From Dasypus novemcinctus (taxonomy: Eukaryota; Chordata; Mammalia; Cingulata; Dasypodidae): a stretch of 64,000 nucleotides of DNA. Positions 12,490-25,100 of this stretch are shown here, in pieces. Made by a program: the position numbers and the translations under genes. The stretch covers positions 88,311,675 to 88,375,674 of the forward strand of contig NC_080683.1 in NCBI RefSeq assembly GCF_030445035.2, in the 5' to 3' direction. The notes below the pieces were generated by a model that did not search any database, was not told where the DNA came from, and saw only the letters and a program-made list of their open reading frames with translations. Each line of letters starts with the position of its first letter. Positions within the stretch are counted from its first letter, which is position 1.

Positions 12490-12960
12490 CTAACCTCCAA
12501 ACTCTTTGGTATATACAACAAATGTTTATTTCTTATACATGCATGTCCCTTAAGGGGTGTCTCAGGCTAAGATTTTTGTTATCCTCACTCTGGCCACAGG
12601 TTGCTGAGCTTCCATTCTGTGTGAGTGTGTGTCAGAAAGAAAGAGAGCTCAGGAGGATCTTGCACTGACAATTAATGGCTGCTCATAACTCAGTGTATAA
12701 AACTAGTCACATGGGTTCCAAGCAATCATAAGGGAGGGGGGTAGGAATTTTAATGTATATACCAGTCAGTAAACATTTGATGAATAAATGAACTGGAAGA
12801 CTTGAAAGCCAAGTCTTTGTTTTGAAGAGAGAAAGCCAGAAATATTTGGTGTATATTATTAAGTACCACACAAGCATTCTCAGACGTGAAATAGAATATA
12901 ACATTCATTGTAAGCAGCCTATTAGATGACCTCAGTGAATGCCCTCCTGGCACTCTTGTG
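12490..12960. repeat. Old mammalian interspersed repeat, family uncertain
   Basis: The piece from ACAACAAATGTTTATTTCTT through a region ending near AGAAATATTTGGTG resembles a widespread ancient mammalian repeat. Class and orientation are uncertain. Confidence 0.35.
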
Positions 12961-13589
12961 CACCTCCCCTTGCCTTAGTCTTGGATGGATCTAGTGACTT
13001 GCTTCAAATGAATAGAGCCCAGATTGTGCCTAGTGGTCACTCTGAGTTGAGAGGTAGAGCTGAGGGTTCTGGGAGACCAAAACAGCAAAAATTTGTAGTG
13101 TGGTGTGCCAGAGAGGAAAGAGTATACAGAGAGAAAACTCTTGAGATCTGCAAGGGGGTTCTTTTTTTGGTTTAATATGATTACTGATCAGTGTACATAT
13201 GAGAGGAAACTATTCGAGAGCAAGGAAAGACTCATAGGAAAATGCAGACAGAACAACTCCTGGAGATCACATGGGGCTGGAAATAGTGCATATTCCCCAC
13301 AGCTAGGTAGAGAAGCCTTGTAATACGTGGGGTATTATGACACAATAATATTGACTCAGTCATGGAGACAAATTAGCTCTAAACTAATGGCTTCTCTGAT
13401 TTTACCTAAGAAAGCTTAAAATCAAACCTCAAAAGGACCAAAATCCAGCATTCAACAACGTGAAATTAAGAATGTCTGGCATCTGTAAAAAATAACCAGG
13501 CATGCAAAGGTGCAGAAAAATACTACCCATTATGAGGAGAAAAAAATCAGTAAAAATAGATCTTGAAATGTCACAAATCAGTAGACAAG

Positions 13590-14640
13590 GATATTAAAAC
13601 AACTGTTATAAATATACATCATATGTTTAAGAAGACAGAAGGAGGCATGAGCAGGTTTGGGGAAGGAAGACATAAAAAAAATCCAAATGCAACTTAGAGA
13701 GATAGAAAATATAAAGTCTAAAGTGAAATCTGTAATGGCTGGAATTAACCAGATTAGACTAAAGAAAATATTGGTAAACTTGACATAGAAATGAGAACTA
13801 TCTGAAAAAAGCAGAAAGCAAAAAGTTTGATGAAGTGAATAGGGGATCAGTGAGCTGTGGGAAAATAACAAACCACTTAATATACATGTATTTGGAGTTC
13901 CAGGAGGAGGGAACAATAACAACAACCAAAAAAACACTTGAAAAAATAATGGCTGAAAAATTTCCAAATGTGTTAAAAACTATGAATCCACAGATCTAAG
14001 AAGCTCAAGGAACCGTAAGCATAAGAAACAGTGAGAGAACTATACTGAGCATATAATAATAAAATTGCTTAATATCAGTTATAAAGAGAACATCTTAAAA
14101 ACCAGAGGAAAAGAAGACCCACTACAAGTAAAAGATAAGAATAATTGCCAACCTCTTGTTGGAAACAATGAAAATCATGAAATAATGGAGCAAAATCTTT
14201 AAATGTACTGCAAAAAAAAAAAAAAAAAAACCCTGTCAATTTAGAATTCTATATTCAGTGAAAATGTTAAAAAAAGGAAGGTAAAACAGGACATTTTCAG
14301 ACATACAGAAACAGAATTAAATTATTAGCATACCAACACTATTAAATGAAGACCTTTGGGCAAAAGGAAAATTATGTTAGATGGAAATTTGGATCTTTTC
14401 AAGGGTATAAAAAGCACTGAAAATGACAAATATGTAGGTAAAATGAAAAGACTTGTGTTTGAAATCTCTTTAAAACATAATTAATTAATTAAAGCAAAAC
14501 TAATATATCTTGTGAGATTTATAATATATGTAGGAGTAAAACGTATGACAAAATCATAAAGGGTGAGAGAAGGAAAATGGAATTTACTTTCTTTAAGTTC
14601 TTGTAGTACATGTTTTGAGAAAAGTTAAACGTCTACTGAG
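13590..14640 (+). mobile_element. Old LINE fragment (L1M/HAL1 type, ORF1 3' half and following sequence)
   Basis: The nucleotide sequence follows the remembered HAL1/L1M ORF1 region. It runs from around the phrase AAATAATGGCTGAAAAATTT, through TAGAATTCTATATTCAGTGA, to a segment after ORF1 with GGAAATTTGGATC. The frame is broken in many places, as expected for an old copy. An internal A-run at about 14212-14230 is part of it or a later expansion. Confidence 0.65.
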
Positions 14641-15000
14641 AATTAAGCAAGTCTAGAGATTTCATCATATTTTTTCATTCACTACTTACACTTTGCTTAT
14701 TTATCCATTCTTCTGTGAAGATCTGGGGAATCAAGTTCATTTTTTCTTCTGGTGTGTTTTTCTGGTACTGGAAAGTTTTGTAATTAAGGATACTGTTTGA
14801 TATATTTCATTGTATCACCCATACTAAAAGAAACCTGGCCCAACTAAGGTCAAATGGATTAGATAAAAACAGTAGAAAATTAGACGAATTTAAGAATATC
14901 CTCGCCTGCAGATATTTTATTTTGTAGTTTTAAGGTCTATCAAGGACTATAAAGTGAAGTCAATGTCTCAACACTCTGATTTCAAGTATTACACAAGAAG

Positions 15001-15108
15001 GTAAGAGAACTCGTGGTGATGGAGTTTTTGTATGCCATATACTGGCTTTATGGTGGTAAGAGAACTCGTGGTGATTGAGTTTTTGTATGCCATATACTGG
15101 CTTTATGC
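15001..15108 (+). repeat. 55-bp tandem duplication
   Basis: Two adjacent copies begin GTAAGAGAACTCGTGGTGAT at 15001 and 15056. They are almost identical over about 53 bases, with one clear mismatch. The high identity suggests a recent duplication. Confidence 0.9.
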
Positions 15109-16884
15109 TTGTCAGGTATTTTATTCCTCGCAATAGCTCTATAAGGTAGGAGTGAATACCACTTTACTGACAAACTTAGTCATTTGCTTCAAGTCTCAGA
15201 ACTAACATATTGTCAAAGTCAAACCATTCTGATGCCAAAACCCATCATCTTTCCACTGCTACTTCTCAAAAATGTAAACAATTAAAAGATTTTGCCCACC
15301 TAAGCACTAAATGTTTAGGTCCTAAAGATACATTAGCTAACAATGGCCAACAATTATTTCAGTTTGTCTGTGACACAGTGAGTTAAATGGTGTTTCTCTA
15401 AGCTAAAACTGTGATCAACTTAATTCACAGCTAGCACCCTAGTAAGGAAAAAGAAGGTAGAGGTAAGACTTTAACATCAATTTAATACTTATATAAAATT
15501 CCAGTATTCAGTCAAATGAAACAGATCAGTGAGAACTTAGCATAAAATGTAGGTAGAAAAAAAGATTTTCATTAAATTAAAAAAATGCTCACTAGCATTT
15601 AATCGTTTCGTCATCAGCGATTAAAATGGCAAAATTGGTTTGTTGAATTGTAATGTCCTGACTTAACTGTTAAACTTAAGTATGACTGAATGGAGCAGGC
15701 ATTCAGTGAGATAAGCTGTTGGTATAGACACCATGAACAAATTAGAGGACAGTGCAGGGAAATAACAAAGGTGGTATGTACAGAGGAGAAGCTCAGGGTT
15801 CAGGGAATAGAATGGAGAGTAGAGTATAAGATGTAATTCTTCCTTTCTCTAGTATCATTATTTTTGCCATTTGGAAATTCTAAGGCTCTTTTGAGGAAAC
15901 AGAAAAAAAAAAAAAGGCAGGGAGATATGTAAATGTACTGTTTGAAGGTATTGAAGCGGGGTACGCAAGAAGTAGGTTGGATCATTTGGGGTATATTAGC
16001 TATGGGAAAGTCTGAAAGATTACAGTGGGGTATAAAATGAGAAGAATCTTAAGTGATTTTGTACAGATTGATTAAACTGTAGGTCTAATCATTTATAGAT
16101 AATTCATTTATAGATTAAAATCATATTCATTTAATGTTAGAATATAGACAATTAAATAAAATCATATTTATTTAATGTTAGATTATAAACAAGCCAGTGG
16201 CAACAAGAATAAAAACCCCCAAACCTATCTTAAAAACAATTTTTAGCTAAGTTTTACTTTGTTGCTGGAGCTATGCATTGAGACATTTGATTCCTTAGCA
16301 GGTAGGAAACTATGTGAAAGAATCTTCTGATGTCATAACTTCTGGGTGTCACTGGAACATTTGATCATCCTTCCTTTGGCAATTCCAGTCTTCTATGGAA
16401 GGTCAGTAGAAGCAGTTGATATATTCACCTCTACAGGAATCAGACTTGGCCTATTTTGGTAAGTAAGTCTATGTATCTGTGACTGAATTAGCTAAAACTT
16501 AATAGGTACATCATTATACTAAACCATAGACTTTACTGTGGTTTTACTACATCATTCTTAAGTATAACTTCTTTCTTTGATAATTGATACAGTCTATAAA
16601 AATCATTATAATATTTAAATTCTTAGACCTTAGTAATTTAGGTTCATTATTACTACCATAAACACTTACTTATTAGGCATAGAATATTGTACTAAGCATA
16701 AGAAAAGAAATAAGTCATTTTTCCTGTCCTTTGTGGGCTAATAAACATGTAAATCTATTCAAGATATAATAATAATTCACTGTGCCAGGCACTGTTTTAG
16801 GTGTTAGAGATTAAGTGGTGGCAAAGACAGGCATGGAATAGGAAGAAACAAATATTTAATTAAAACCATGGCAAATTATTAGAG

Positions 16885-17121
16885 CAGTGGTTCTCAGCAG
16901 GGGATGATTTTACCCCCCTCTCCCCCCTCCCCCAGAGACATTTAGTAATGCCTGGAGACATTTTTGACTATCACAAGTTTGGATGAGGAGGATGCTATTG
17001 CCATCTAGTGGGTAGAGACATTAGATGCTGCTGAACATCCTACAATGCTCAGGACAGCTCCCTCCTCAACAAAGGATTATCCAACTCCAAATGCCAATAA
17101 TGCCATAGCTGGGAAATCCTG
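16885..17121 (+). mobile_element. MER20 (hAT-Charlie nonautonomous DNA transposon)
   Basis: It starts CAGTGGTTCTCAGCAGGGGA, contains CCATCTAGTGGGTAGAGACA and CATCCTACAATGCTCAGGAC, and ends with a degraded GGGAAATCCTG. This matches the remembered MER20 from end to end. It has no coding capacity. Confidence 0.85.
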
Positions 17122-17445
17122 AATTAAAGTGAAGATAACTTACAAAGCAGAAATAAAGGTACTGTGAAAACTTAGAAGTCTTCTCTGAGAAAGTGAAATG
17201 GTTATGGAAGTCTCCTCTGTGAAAGTAAAATGTAAATTCAGATTTAATAGATGAATTACCCTGGCAAATGAAAATTAATGGTGGGAGTAATGGGATGGGG
17301 AGAGTTCCAGGCAAAAGCAACAGTAGGCGGTGAGGAGTTATTTTTTATATATAGTCAAGTATATTGTACACATATACACAAAAATACATTTTACTATATA
17401 CATATATATATATAATTTACTAATGCTCAGTAGCATCTACTGAGT

Positions 17446-17680
17446 AATAATGGTTCATAGGTATTGAGTACTTACTATGTGTTAGGCACTGTACTTTACA
17501 TGTATTTTCCTATTCTCATTATAAACTTGGAAGTAGATACTATTATTATTCTCAATTTACTCTTGATAAACCCACTTAGATTATGTGCTTTGCCTAGCAT
17601 CACATAGGTAGGAAGGACCACAACAAGGATTTGAACTGAGATCAGATCAACTCTCCCAAAGTCGCTCTTAACTCCTACAC
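17446..17680 (-). mobile_element. MIR SINE
   Basis: TACTTACTATGTGTTAGGCA and a following CTCATTATAAAC match the MIR core in reverse orientation. Confidence 0.6.
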
Positions 17681-18165
17681 TGGAAATGTGATAGGGAGGC
17701 AAGGGGAATGAATGATCATTGGGAATGGAAGCCTTCGTTGAAGATTTCATGGCGGCTGTGGAATGCTGGCTGAACTTCAAAGGAAGAGAAGGCAGAGATG
17801 CAGTAGGGAGCAGGAATGGGGGCTCAAGCATGTAGACTGAAACAACCAATAAAAGGCAGACTGAATTTTTTTTCCACACAGCAGGAATTAAATTTCAGCT
17901 AGTTAACCATAAGGCATAGTTATTTTTATCATCTAGTGGCTATTTGAATTTGTTGCAAGACTTAAAATTGTATATAAAAACATATAGTATAATATAATAA
18001 AGTATTTTCACACTTTTAAAGACATTTAAAAATGTTTCTTTCAGAATGTTCTGTATATCTATAACAAGATAGTAGCATTGAGAGTTATAAAGAAGTACTT
18101 GAACTCAACCTTGATTCCCTTCTCCATTTCCATTTTAACTTTATAACCTAGGTTTTCAGTGAATT

Positions 18166-18290
18166 ATGCCTTTTCGGTTTGGGACCCAGCCAAGGAGGTT
18201 TCCAGTGGAAGGAGGAGATTCTTCTATTGGACTGGAACCTGGGCTGAGCTCTAGTGCTGGCTGTAACGGGAAAGAGAATTCACCAGCCAG
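18166..18290 (+). CDS. FAM229B: FAM229B first coding exon
   Basis: This exon encodes MPFRFGTQPRRF through KENSPA plus two bases of Arg (41 codons + 2). The whole exon probably spans 18160-18290. Confidence 0.95.
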
Positions 18291-19577
18291 GTCAAGCCTT
18301 CTTATCCTGACAACTGAGAAAATGTGCAATGGCTATTATTAATACAGTGTTGTTGGCAATGAGGGAAAAAATGGGAATTCAAAGCATTGCTGTTATTAAA
18401 TTAACAGAGTCCAGGTTTTCTTAGCATGCTCTGTATTTTATACTTCTGTCAGTCTTGATAGACCAATTTTCTGTTCTTTGTAAATTTCTAGTTAGATTAG
18501 CTAATGTTCATTAAACAAATATACCTTAAGTGCTATTATGTGAGGGTATTGTGCTATACGTAAGGCTATAAAATATGAAAAAGACTTAGCCCTTCACCTC
18601 AGATTTAGTGTCAATTTGATTCTGATTTGATCTTTGGCAGAAAAAGAGATAATAGTGTATGAAGATTCTATGAAGTAAAAGCATTTTTGAAAAATTGAAA
18701 AAGAAATCTATAATAAATAGAATTTGTTCCTATTTTTCTGCTTTTTCCAGAGCAAAACATTAAATACTACATTGTTAGATTCTCATTGCTTGGAATTTTT
18801 GTAACGGATTTAAGCTTAATAAATAGATACTTTAAACAGTTATTCAAGGACAGAATAGGCTCCTGTGAAGAATTATAATCACCGTGTCATTATATACACT
18901 TAAGGTATTTCACTATTTGATTAGGAATGTTGAAAAGGAAATTAATGCATCAGATGTGTTTTTGGACTAGATCTAAGCACCAGATGTTTTTGGATTGATG
19001 TCATTTAAGGACTTTTTTAAACCTTAGAGTCTATCAACGTTTGAAAAGTATGTGGAAGAGTATGTTTGCTTTATAGTTTTCCACACATATTCTATTTTTA
19101 AAATCACTCAGATGAAATGGTATAAGGGAAATATGTCTGAACTGCCACATGTTTACCACTATGCACTTTTTATTTCTTTTTTTTTTTTTGTCATTTAGCA
19201 ATCACTGCCTGCCTTTTAAATGAGCATTTGAAGGATTATCTTCGTAATTTATCAATTTCCTATGATTAAAAATATGACAGTAGACACGATTTCTTTGTAA
19301 TGTAGGTCTAAAATGTCTGCCTCATTATTGCCACTGTGTTACAGCCACTTTTAGGACTTTCAAAGATTTCAGAATGATTAGAAACAGTCAAACTTTGATA
19401 CTTTGACAAAATATTTCCTTTTAAATATCTAACTACATGTCATTTGCTCTTTTCTACAGACAACTCCGAAGATGCCCTGGAAGTCATTGCCTTACAATAA
19501 CTGATGTTCCCATCACTGTCTATGCAACAATGAGAAAGCCACCTGCACAAAGCAGCAAGGAAATGCATCCTAAATAG
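18166..19577 (+). CDS. FAM229B: FAM229B, small conserved protein of unknown function (two coding exons)
   Basis: Two plus-strand exons, 18166-18290 and 19460-19577, join in phase to encode an 80-residue protein starting MPFRFGTQPRRFPVEGG and ending PPAQSSKEMHPK. Length and sequence match remembered human FAM229B (formerly C6orf225). The first coding exon probably begins at 18160 after a CAG acceptor, leaving six bases of 5' UTR before the ATG. The donor is CCAG/GTCAAG and the second acceptor TTCTACAG. The protein is basic and low in hydrophobics, with an RRCPGSHCLTITD segment holding two Cys. I see no signal peptide, membrane segment or known catalytic motif. Its molecular role is not established. 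Transcription is expected to start in the shared promoter near 8.9 kb, leaving a noncoding first exon and an intron of about 9 kb. Confidence 0.95.
19460..19577 (+). CDS. FAM229B: FAM229B last coding exon with stop
   Basis: This exon completes Arg, then encodes QLRRCPGSHCLTITD through SSKEMHPK and the TAG at 19575-19577. Confidence 0.95.
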
Positions 19578-19652
19578 CATCATTAAGTCTTTTGTAGAGG
19601 TTTGACTAGGTCAAGGGTAATGGACCAGTATCATCTTATGATCTGGTAAACA

Positions 19653-19658
19653 AATAAA
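19653..19658 (+). promoter_or_regulatory. FAM229B: FAM229B polyadenylation signal
   Basis: A canonical AATAAA lies 76 bases after the FAM229B stop and is followed by a GT-rich stretch. The transcript end is inferred near 19675-19690. Confidence 0.75.
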
Positions 19659-21373
19659 AGTGGTGGCACCTTTGGATGATGACAATAGTTGAAGTATTTA
19701 CTTTTACAGAAATTTAGTCAGTAAAACATGCATAATGATGAACCATCAGTTATGTTTAATAGGCAAGACAATAATATTTCATAATTAGAAGATGCCTTAG
19801 AAATCATCTAGCTCACGGTAGATAATTAATATCAATAATTCAAGATGAAGTTTAATCTACCATAATTATCAATCAGGTGGGGCCTATTCTAAATACTTAC
19901 TGTGCTTTAGACTGGTTTCTTTTGTTTGTATTTGTACAGATATTTAGCTGAATTCTTTAATCTAAATGCTCCAAACCAGTTTCTGGATTGGTATCTTTTG
20001 ATACTGCTCTGCTGAGGAATATTTATGTAGTGAGAAATGGGTTCTGGAGTGTTCAGCATCTTAGTAGAAAACCCAAGACCAAAGAAATTTTTTAATCTTA
20101 TAGTTAATCTGCAAAGTAGTTAAACTTCCTGCATATGGAAGCTCAGGTTATTGGTTAAATTTATTGATAATGAGGTTGAAACTATGGTTCTAACTGTTAA
20201 TTCTTCAGGAAAAATGATGTTTCATTATCACTCTGTACCACTAGCCCTAGGCAGTCATCTTAAAAAGGTCTATACTTAATTGAAGAACCTCATATAGATT
20301 TTTAAATTTGCTAAGGTTTAGGATCACTTTTGGGGTTCTAGGTCAGCTTTCTATGTTTCGTTTTCTTTTTGGAATAGTCCTCAGGAACTCAGTCTACTTT
20401 CATTTCCTTTTGGTGACTGCCACCATCCATCACATGAAATTGTCTTCTCTAAAAAACTGGCTGTAGAGTTAGATATACTTCTCCCAGTTCCTTAATTCAG
20501 GTTTGAAAGGGCCCTTAAATTACATCTAACCAAAAATGCCTTTGAGACTTGAATTTCTTTTCCAACATTCCTGTCAAATGGTTATCCAGCCTTAAACCAT
20601 GCTGCTCCTGAAGATACACCTATAATCCTTTTTGAAATGGAAGGTTTATTACTAATAACTACATGGACATAGTGTTATTACAAATGTAAAGAAATTACAA
20701 AGATTCCAGTCTTACAATTCTTATCATTGAATATGATTTATAGTTCCAGGTTCCTTTGCTAACATGATGACTAAAGCCCCATTGGATTCTGCCTTCTGTA
20801 TTTATTCCTAAAGATGGGAATAACCAAAAAAATTTTAAATCTAAGCTGGCCATTTAACTCTATCAGAAGAGCAGCCACCATAAAGAAGTCTCTTCCCAGC
20901 TCTTACCAATCAAGGCAGAACAGAATCTCATTTGATGAGATTATCCTTGAGGAACCCAAGACAAGATTTTATCTGTTCCTCTTGGACTCTGACCCTCTAA
21001 TTGCAGTCACCCCTCGGGCTGAAGTGTGGTTTGCTGGCCTGGCGAGGGGCGGCGGCCGCGGTAGGCCTATTCCAAACTGCTGCCCCCATAATAAGGTGGT
21101 TGGTTGGGCCCACCGCCACCCCTGAAGGAAGCTCGGCATGGACGCAGAGTGCCCTCGGGTCTCCCCTTCTCGGCAGCCATGCTTCCGTGGCCGCCCCTCC
21201 TCCCGGATGGCGCCACACGATGCCTTGTGGGGCGGCACCCTTCTTCTTCTTTCTCCCTGTGCAGGCGCAGGCGCAGGCTCAGGGCGGAAAAATCCAGTCT
21301 GCCCTTTTCCCTCCCCCCCCCCACAGCAGCAACAGCCAGGCGTGGGCGGGAAACTCCAGTCTGCCCTCCACCC

Positions 21374-21480
21374 TAGCAACAGCAGCCACCAATCCCTAAA
21401 CCCTGCCACTTCCCCCAGCAACAGCAGCCACCAGTCACTAAACCCTGCCACTTCCCCCAGCAACAGCAACAGCCAATCCC
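21374..21480 (+). repeat. Tandem repeat in the U3 of the solo LTR (about 42-bp unit)
   Basis: A unit starting AGCAACAGCAGCCACC and ending in a CCCTGCCACTTCCC block recurs at about 21374 and 21417. A third, partial copy begins near 21459. Enhancer-like direct repeats are common in retroviral U3 regions. Confidence 0.75.
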
Positions 21481-21792
21481 TAATCACCACCCCTCCCCCG
21501 TCCAGTACTTCCCACTGACCTTTCTCTGGCAACCAATCAGAACAGGGCGTGGCTTCGACCAATCAGCCTTCCCTAGCCCCTATAAAACTGTTGCCTCTCC
21601 CTCAATAAAGTGGACTTGTGTGTTTACCTTGTCTCCGCGGTAGTTCTTCTGCCGTGTGCCCTCCAGTCCTGAGAGCCCCCGACAAGGGCCTGGCCTCCCT
21701 TGTCCCCAGTTCGTCGCCTGCTTCTCCGGGCGACCCCCTCATCGCCAGCTTCGCTGGGCGACCCCGTCAGCCGAACCGCGCAACCCCTGTGA

Positions 21793-21884
21793 GACCGACC
21801 CCTCGTCTGCTGCTGGACCAACCCCTCGTCCCAAGTGGGACCGACCCCTCGTCCCAAGCTGGACCGACCCCTCGTCTGCAGCCA
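21793..21884 (+). repeat. Four 23-bp tandem repeats in the U5 of the solo LTR
   Basis: Four consecutive 23-bp units share GACCGACCCCTCGTC (the second has GACCAACC) and vary in the last eight bases. Confidence 0.85.
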
Positions 21885-22119
21885 GACCCCACCTCTACCG
21901 ACCGAGCAAACCGTCGCACTAATAAATAATTGTTTCCCTTTGGGACATTTCAATACTGTTGGTCAATAAAGAATATTGGGTAAAATCATGCATAAGCATT
22001 AATTATTTATCTGTCTTATAAAGGGAGTTTAAACACTTCACTCAGAGATTTTCCATAAGTTATGATCTTGAGCTTACAGTGATCATCAAACAAACATATA
22101 CCCCATGAATGAAAGTCAA

Positions 22120-25100
22120 AACTATTTTAGAATCCCTAGGATTTTGAAATGATCAGAACACAATAAAGATTAATAACGTTTAAAGAAATGAAGGAAGAAA
22201 ACATAAAAATAAGCAAGTACCAAGAGAACATAAAAAATAATCTGGCAGAAGAAACTGGCACTGAACTTTCCTTCCTGCCATAAACATCTAGAAAATTGGA
22301 TAAAATATATGAAATTACTTTTTGTAGACATTTGAGAAGCGGTGCAGAGTTATGACTTCTGAGAGAAAAGAAATAAGCGAGGTGAACCCTATGATGGAGC
22401 TGATATTCCAGACCACAGCACAGGGAGTTAACCAAACAAGGTATAGTTGTCTTGGTAAATGGTGGAAACAGTTCAGAGTTTGAGGAGGCTGAAGTGGCTG
22501 GAATTTGCAAGCAGCGTAAAGAGGGAGATACATAGAGAAAGAACTTTAAAAATCTGCATGAAATCCTTTTGAATTTGTGCTGAATATTAAGTTATGCATG
22601 TACACTCCTTTGGGAGTAAAGAAAAACTGCCAGGGAGTTGTAAGCTGAAAAATTGTCAGAGCTCACACAGAGCTGGAAAACTTCTGTGTTCCAACCTATC
22701 AAAGTACAAAGACATCACTGAACATGTGGCCACTGAGTAGTGATCTCAGAAAGGTCACACCTTCATAGTGTGTCTATACTAGCACCAGACTAAAGGCTAA
22801 TCTTTAACAAAGCTTTAAAACAAGCCTTGAGAGAATCAGGGTGATCTCTAAGTAACTATTGCCTGCCTAATAAAAATTTAACCCTTCCTAAAGGAAGAAA
22901 ACAAAATCCAAACAAGAAATGGCCCAAGTCTGGGGAAAGAACACAAGAAAGGAGAAAGGAGTGGTGAAAATTTTCTCAGGGCACACACAAGCCTGAGAAT
23001 AGTTTGTGTTTCAGCCAGTCAGAGAAGAAAGATCTTTTAATACCTGGGATATTGAATAGAGAACTCAGTAAGAAATTACCTTAGATATGGATTAGCCTAA
23101 GACTCAAGGCTGCTCTGGACCTACCACCAACAAAGCTAAAAAGCAAGACTTGGAAAGATTAAACATTTAAAGTAACAAAACTGCATCCAAGAATAAACAC
23201 CTAAAAAATTAAAAAAAAAAACAAAAAAAAAAACTACAATAAAATCCAGCACCAAGAGTGAATAAGAAACAGCAGATATGCAAAAAAGTAGGAAAATACG
23301 ATTCATCAGGAGAATCATCTGTCAACCGAAACAGACCTAGAAATGACAGCAGTAGCAGACAAGAGAGTATAAACATACTGTATATGTTCAAGAAATAGAT
23401 GAAAGCTTGATCATGATGAAGAGAGACATAGAAGGTATAAAGACCTAAATTGAACTTTTAGAGATGAAAAATACAGTACTTGAAATAAAAAATACACTTA
23501 TTAAGTGTATTGGTATTAAGAGCAGATTAGACACTGGAGAAGAAAACATTAATGAAGTTGAAGACATAGCAATAAGAATTAACCAAAATGAAATATAATT
23601 AAAAATAGAGCATAAATTCTGTTTCAGTATCAAACAATTTAACATATATGTAAGTGGAGTCTCAGAAGGAAGAGGGACAAAAATATTTGAAGAAATAATG
23701 GACAAAATTTTCCAAATGTGAAGAAAACCAAAGTTCTGCAGTTCCAAGAAGCTAACCTACCTCGAGAAGAAACATGAAGAAAACAATATAAAGACATCAT
23801 AATTAATTTGTCTGAAACCAAAGATAAAGAGAAAATATTAAAATTGCAAGAGTAAAAGGGCACACTCATTGTCATAAACAGTGATGAACAAAAATTAGAA
23901 TGGCAGAACACTTCTCATTAGAAACCATGCAGGCAAGAAGGCAATGGAAAAACATCTTTAAAGTATCTTCTCAAAAATGACCTGAAGAAAGGACTTTTTA
24001 TCAGACAAAATCTGAGATAATTCATTGTTAGTTTATTTGTTAAAGGAAATTCTTAGTAGAACAGGCAGAAAGAAATACCAGATGTAAATTTGCATCTGAA
24101 ACAAAGAAATAAAGAATACTGGAAATATAATATGTGGATAAATGTAAAAGTCTTTTTTTTCATTTTTAAGACATTTAGCTGGTAACTTGAATATTTAAAG
24201 CAAAAGTAATAACAGTGCATTGTGGGGTTAAGTTAATGTGGAAGATTTTGCTGCTACTTAGTTGAAATGTCATACAATGTATGACAACAGTAGTAACAAG
24301 GAAGAGGAAAATGTAAGTGTCTTAGACTATGAAATTGTATAATAGTATTTGCAGATAGACTATGATAAGGTAAAGATGTAAATTGTGAACTTTAGATCAA
24401 TCTCTAAAAACAAAACAATAGGAGAGTTAGTGCTAATACACCAATAATGGATTTAAAATGGGATAAATATTAATCCAAAAGAAGGTAGGGAAGTAGGGAA
24501 AAAGGAACAAAGATAATAGATTTAAACCAAACCACACTGATAATTGCATTAATTATAAACAGTGTAAATACTCCAATTAAAGGCAGTGATTGTCATATTG
24601 GCTAGAAAGGAGACAAAACTATATGCTGTCTACATGAACCCACTTAAAATATTAAGACATAGATAATTTAAAGCAAAAGAATGGAAATAGATATACATGT
24701 GGACATTAATCAAAAGAAAGTTGGATAGAGGCAGCTGTCTGGTTCTGGTGCTTGACTGTTGAAAAGCAATTGTTAAATGGAAAGATACTCTAAGGACTAA
24801 GTTAAATAGGTTAAAGCCTTGTCTTTTTTTAAACCCTGCCCCCCCCCCCCACGCACACACTAGGAAAAAACCTTTGTCAAAGAGTATTTCTGGCCATATA
24901 GGAATGGAAGTCAATCAACTTTTTGGGGAACTTAAGTGGACTTAGGTAAATTCATAGTTAAAATGTCTTTTTTTTTTAAACCCTGCCCCCCCATGCACAC
25001 ACTAGGAAGCATTGTTACTGGCAGTTGTATTCAGATTCTTTCCAATATTCTATTTTTAAAAAGTAATGCTATTATTTTTCCAGTGGTCCATTAGGATGAG

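Larger units (their letters stand above)
9030..18159. other. FAM229B upstream intron, no coding exon seen
   Basis: This is AT-rich noncoding sequence. Supported contents are old mammalian repeats at about 10690-11110 and 12490-12960, an L1/HAL1-type LINE at about 13590-14640, a 55-bp tandem duplication at 15001-15108, a MER20 at 16885-17121 and MIR copies. The parts between (9030-10680, 11110-12480, 15250-16880) show nothing I can name. Open frames in it are short and have no protein-family look. Confidence 0.7.
21002..21918 (+). mobile_element. Solo LTR of an endogenous retrovirus (ERV1-like), flanked by a perfect 5-bp target duplication
   Basis: This 917-bp element begins TGCAGTCACC, ends CCGTCGCA and is flanked by CTAAT at 20997-21001 and 21919-21923. 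It is much more GC- and CpG-rich than its surroundings. Reading rightward, the U3 part has several CCAAT boxes (for example AACCAATCAGAACAGG near 21531 and ACCAATCAGCC near 21559) and a TATA box (CTATAAAAC near 21580). These are followed by AATAAA near 21605 and a GT-rich stretch, then U5. There is no internal viral sequence, so this is a recombined solo LTR. Intact ends, a perfect target duplication and retained CpGs suggest a fairly young, lineage-specific insertion. Confidence 0.88.

Noticed and set aside
20969-21562. Minus-strand frame of 197 codons over the GC-rich solo LTR
   Set aside because: It is low-complexity (repeated LLLLGEVAGF) and caused by GC-rich tandem repeats in the LTR. 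It has no protein-family look and runs against LTR transcription.
21001-21929. Several plus-strand frames of 88-132 codons across the same LTR
   Set aside because: Overlapping frames in all phases are expected from a CpG-rich, stop-poor LTR. None has codon or family evidence.
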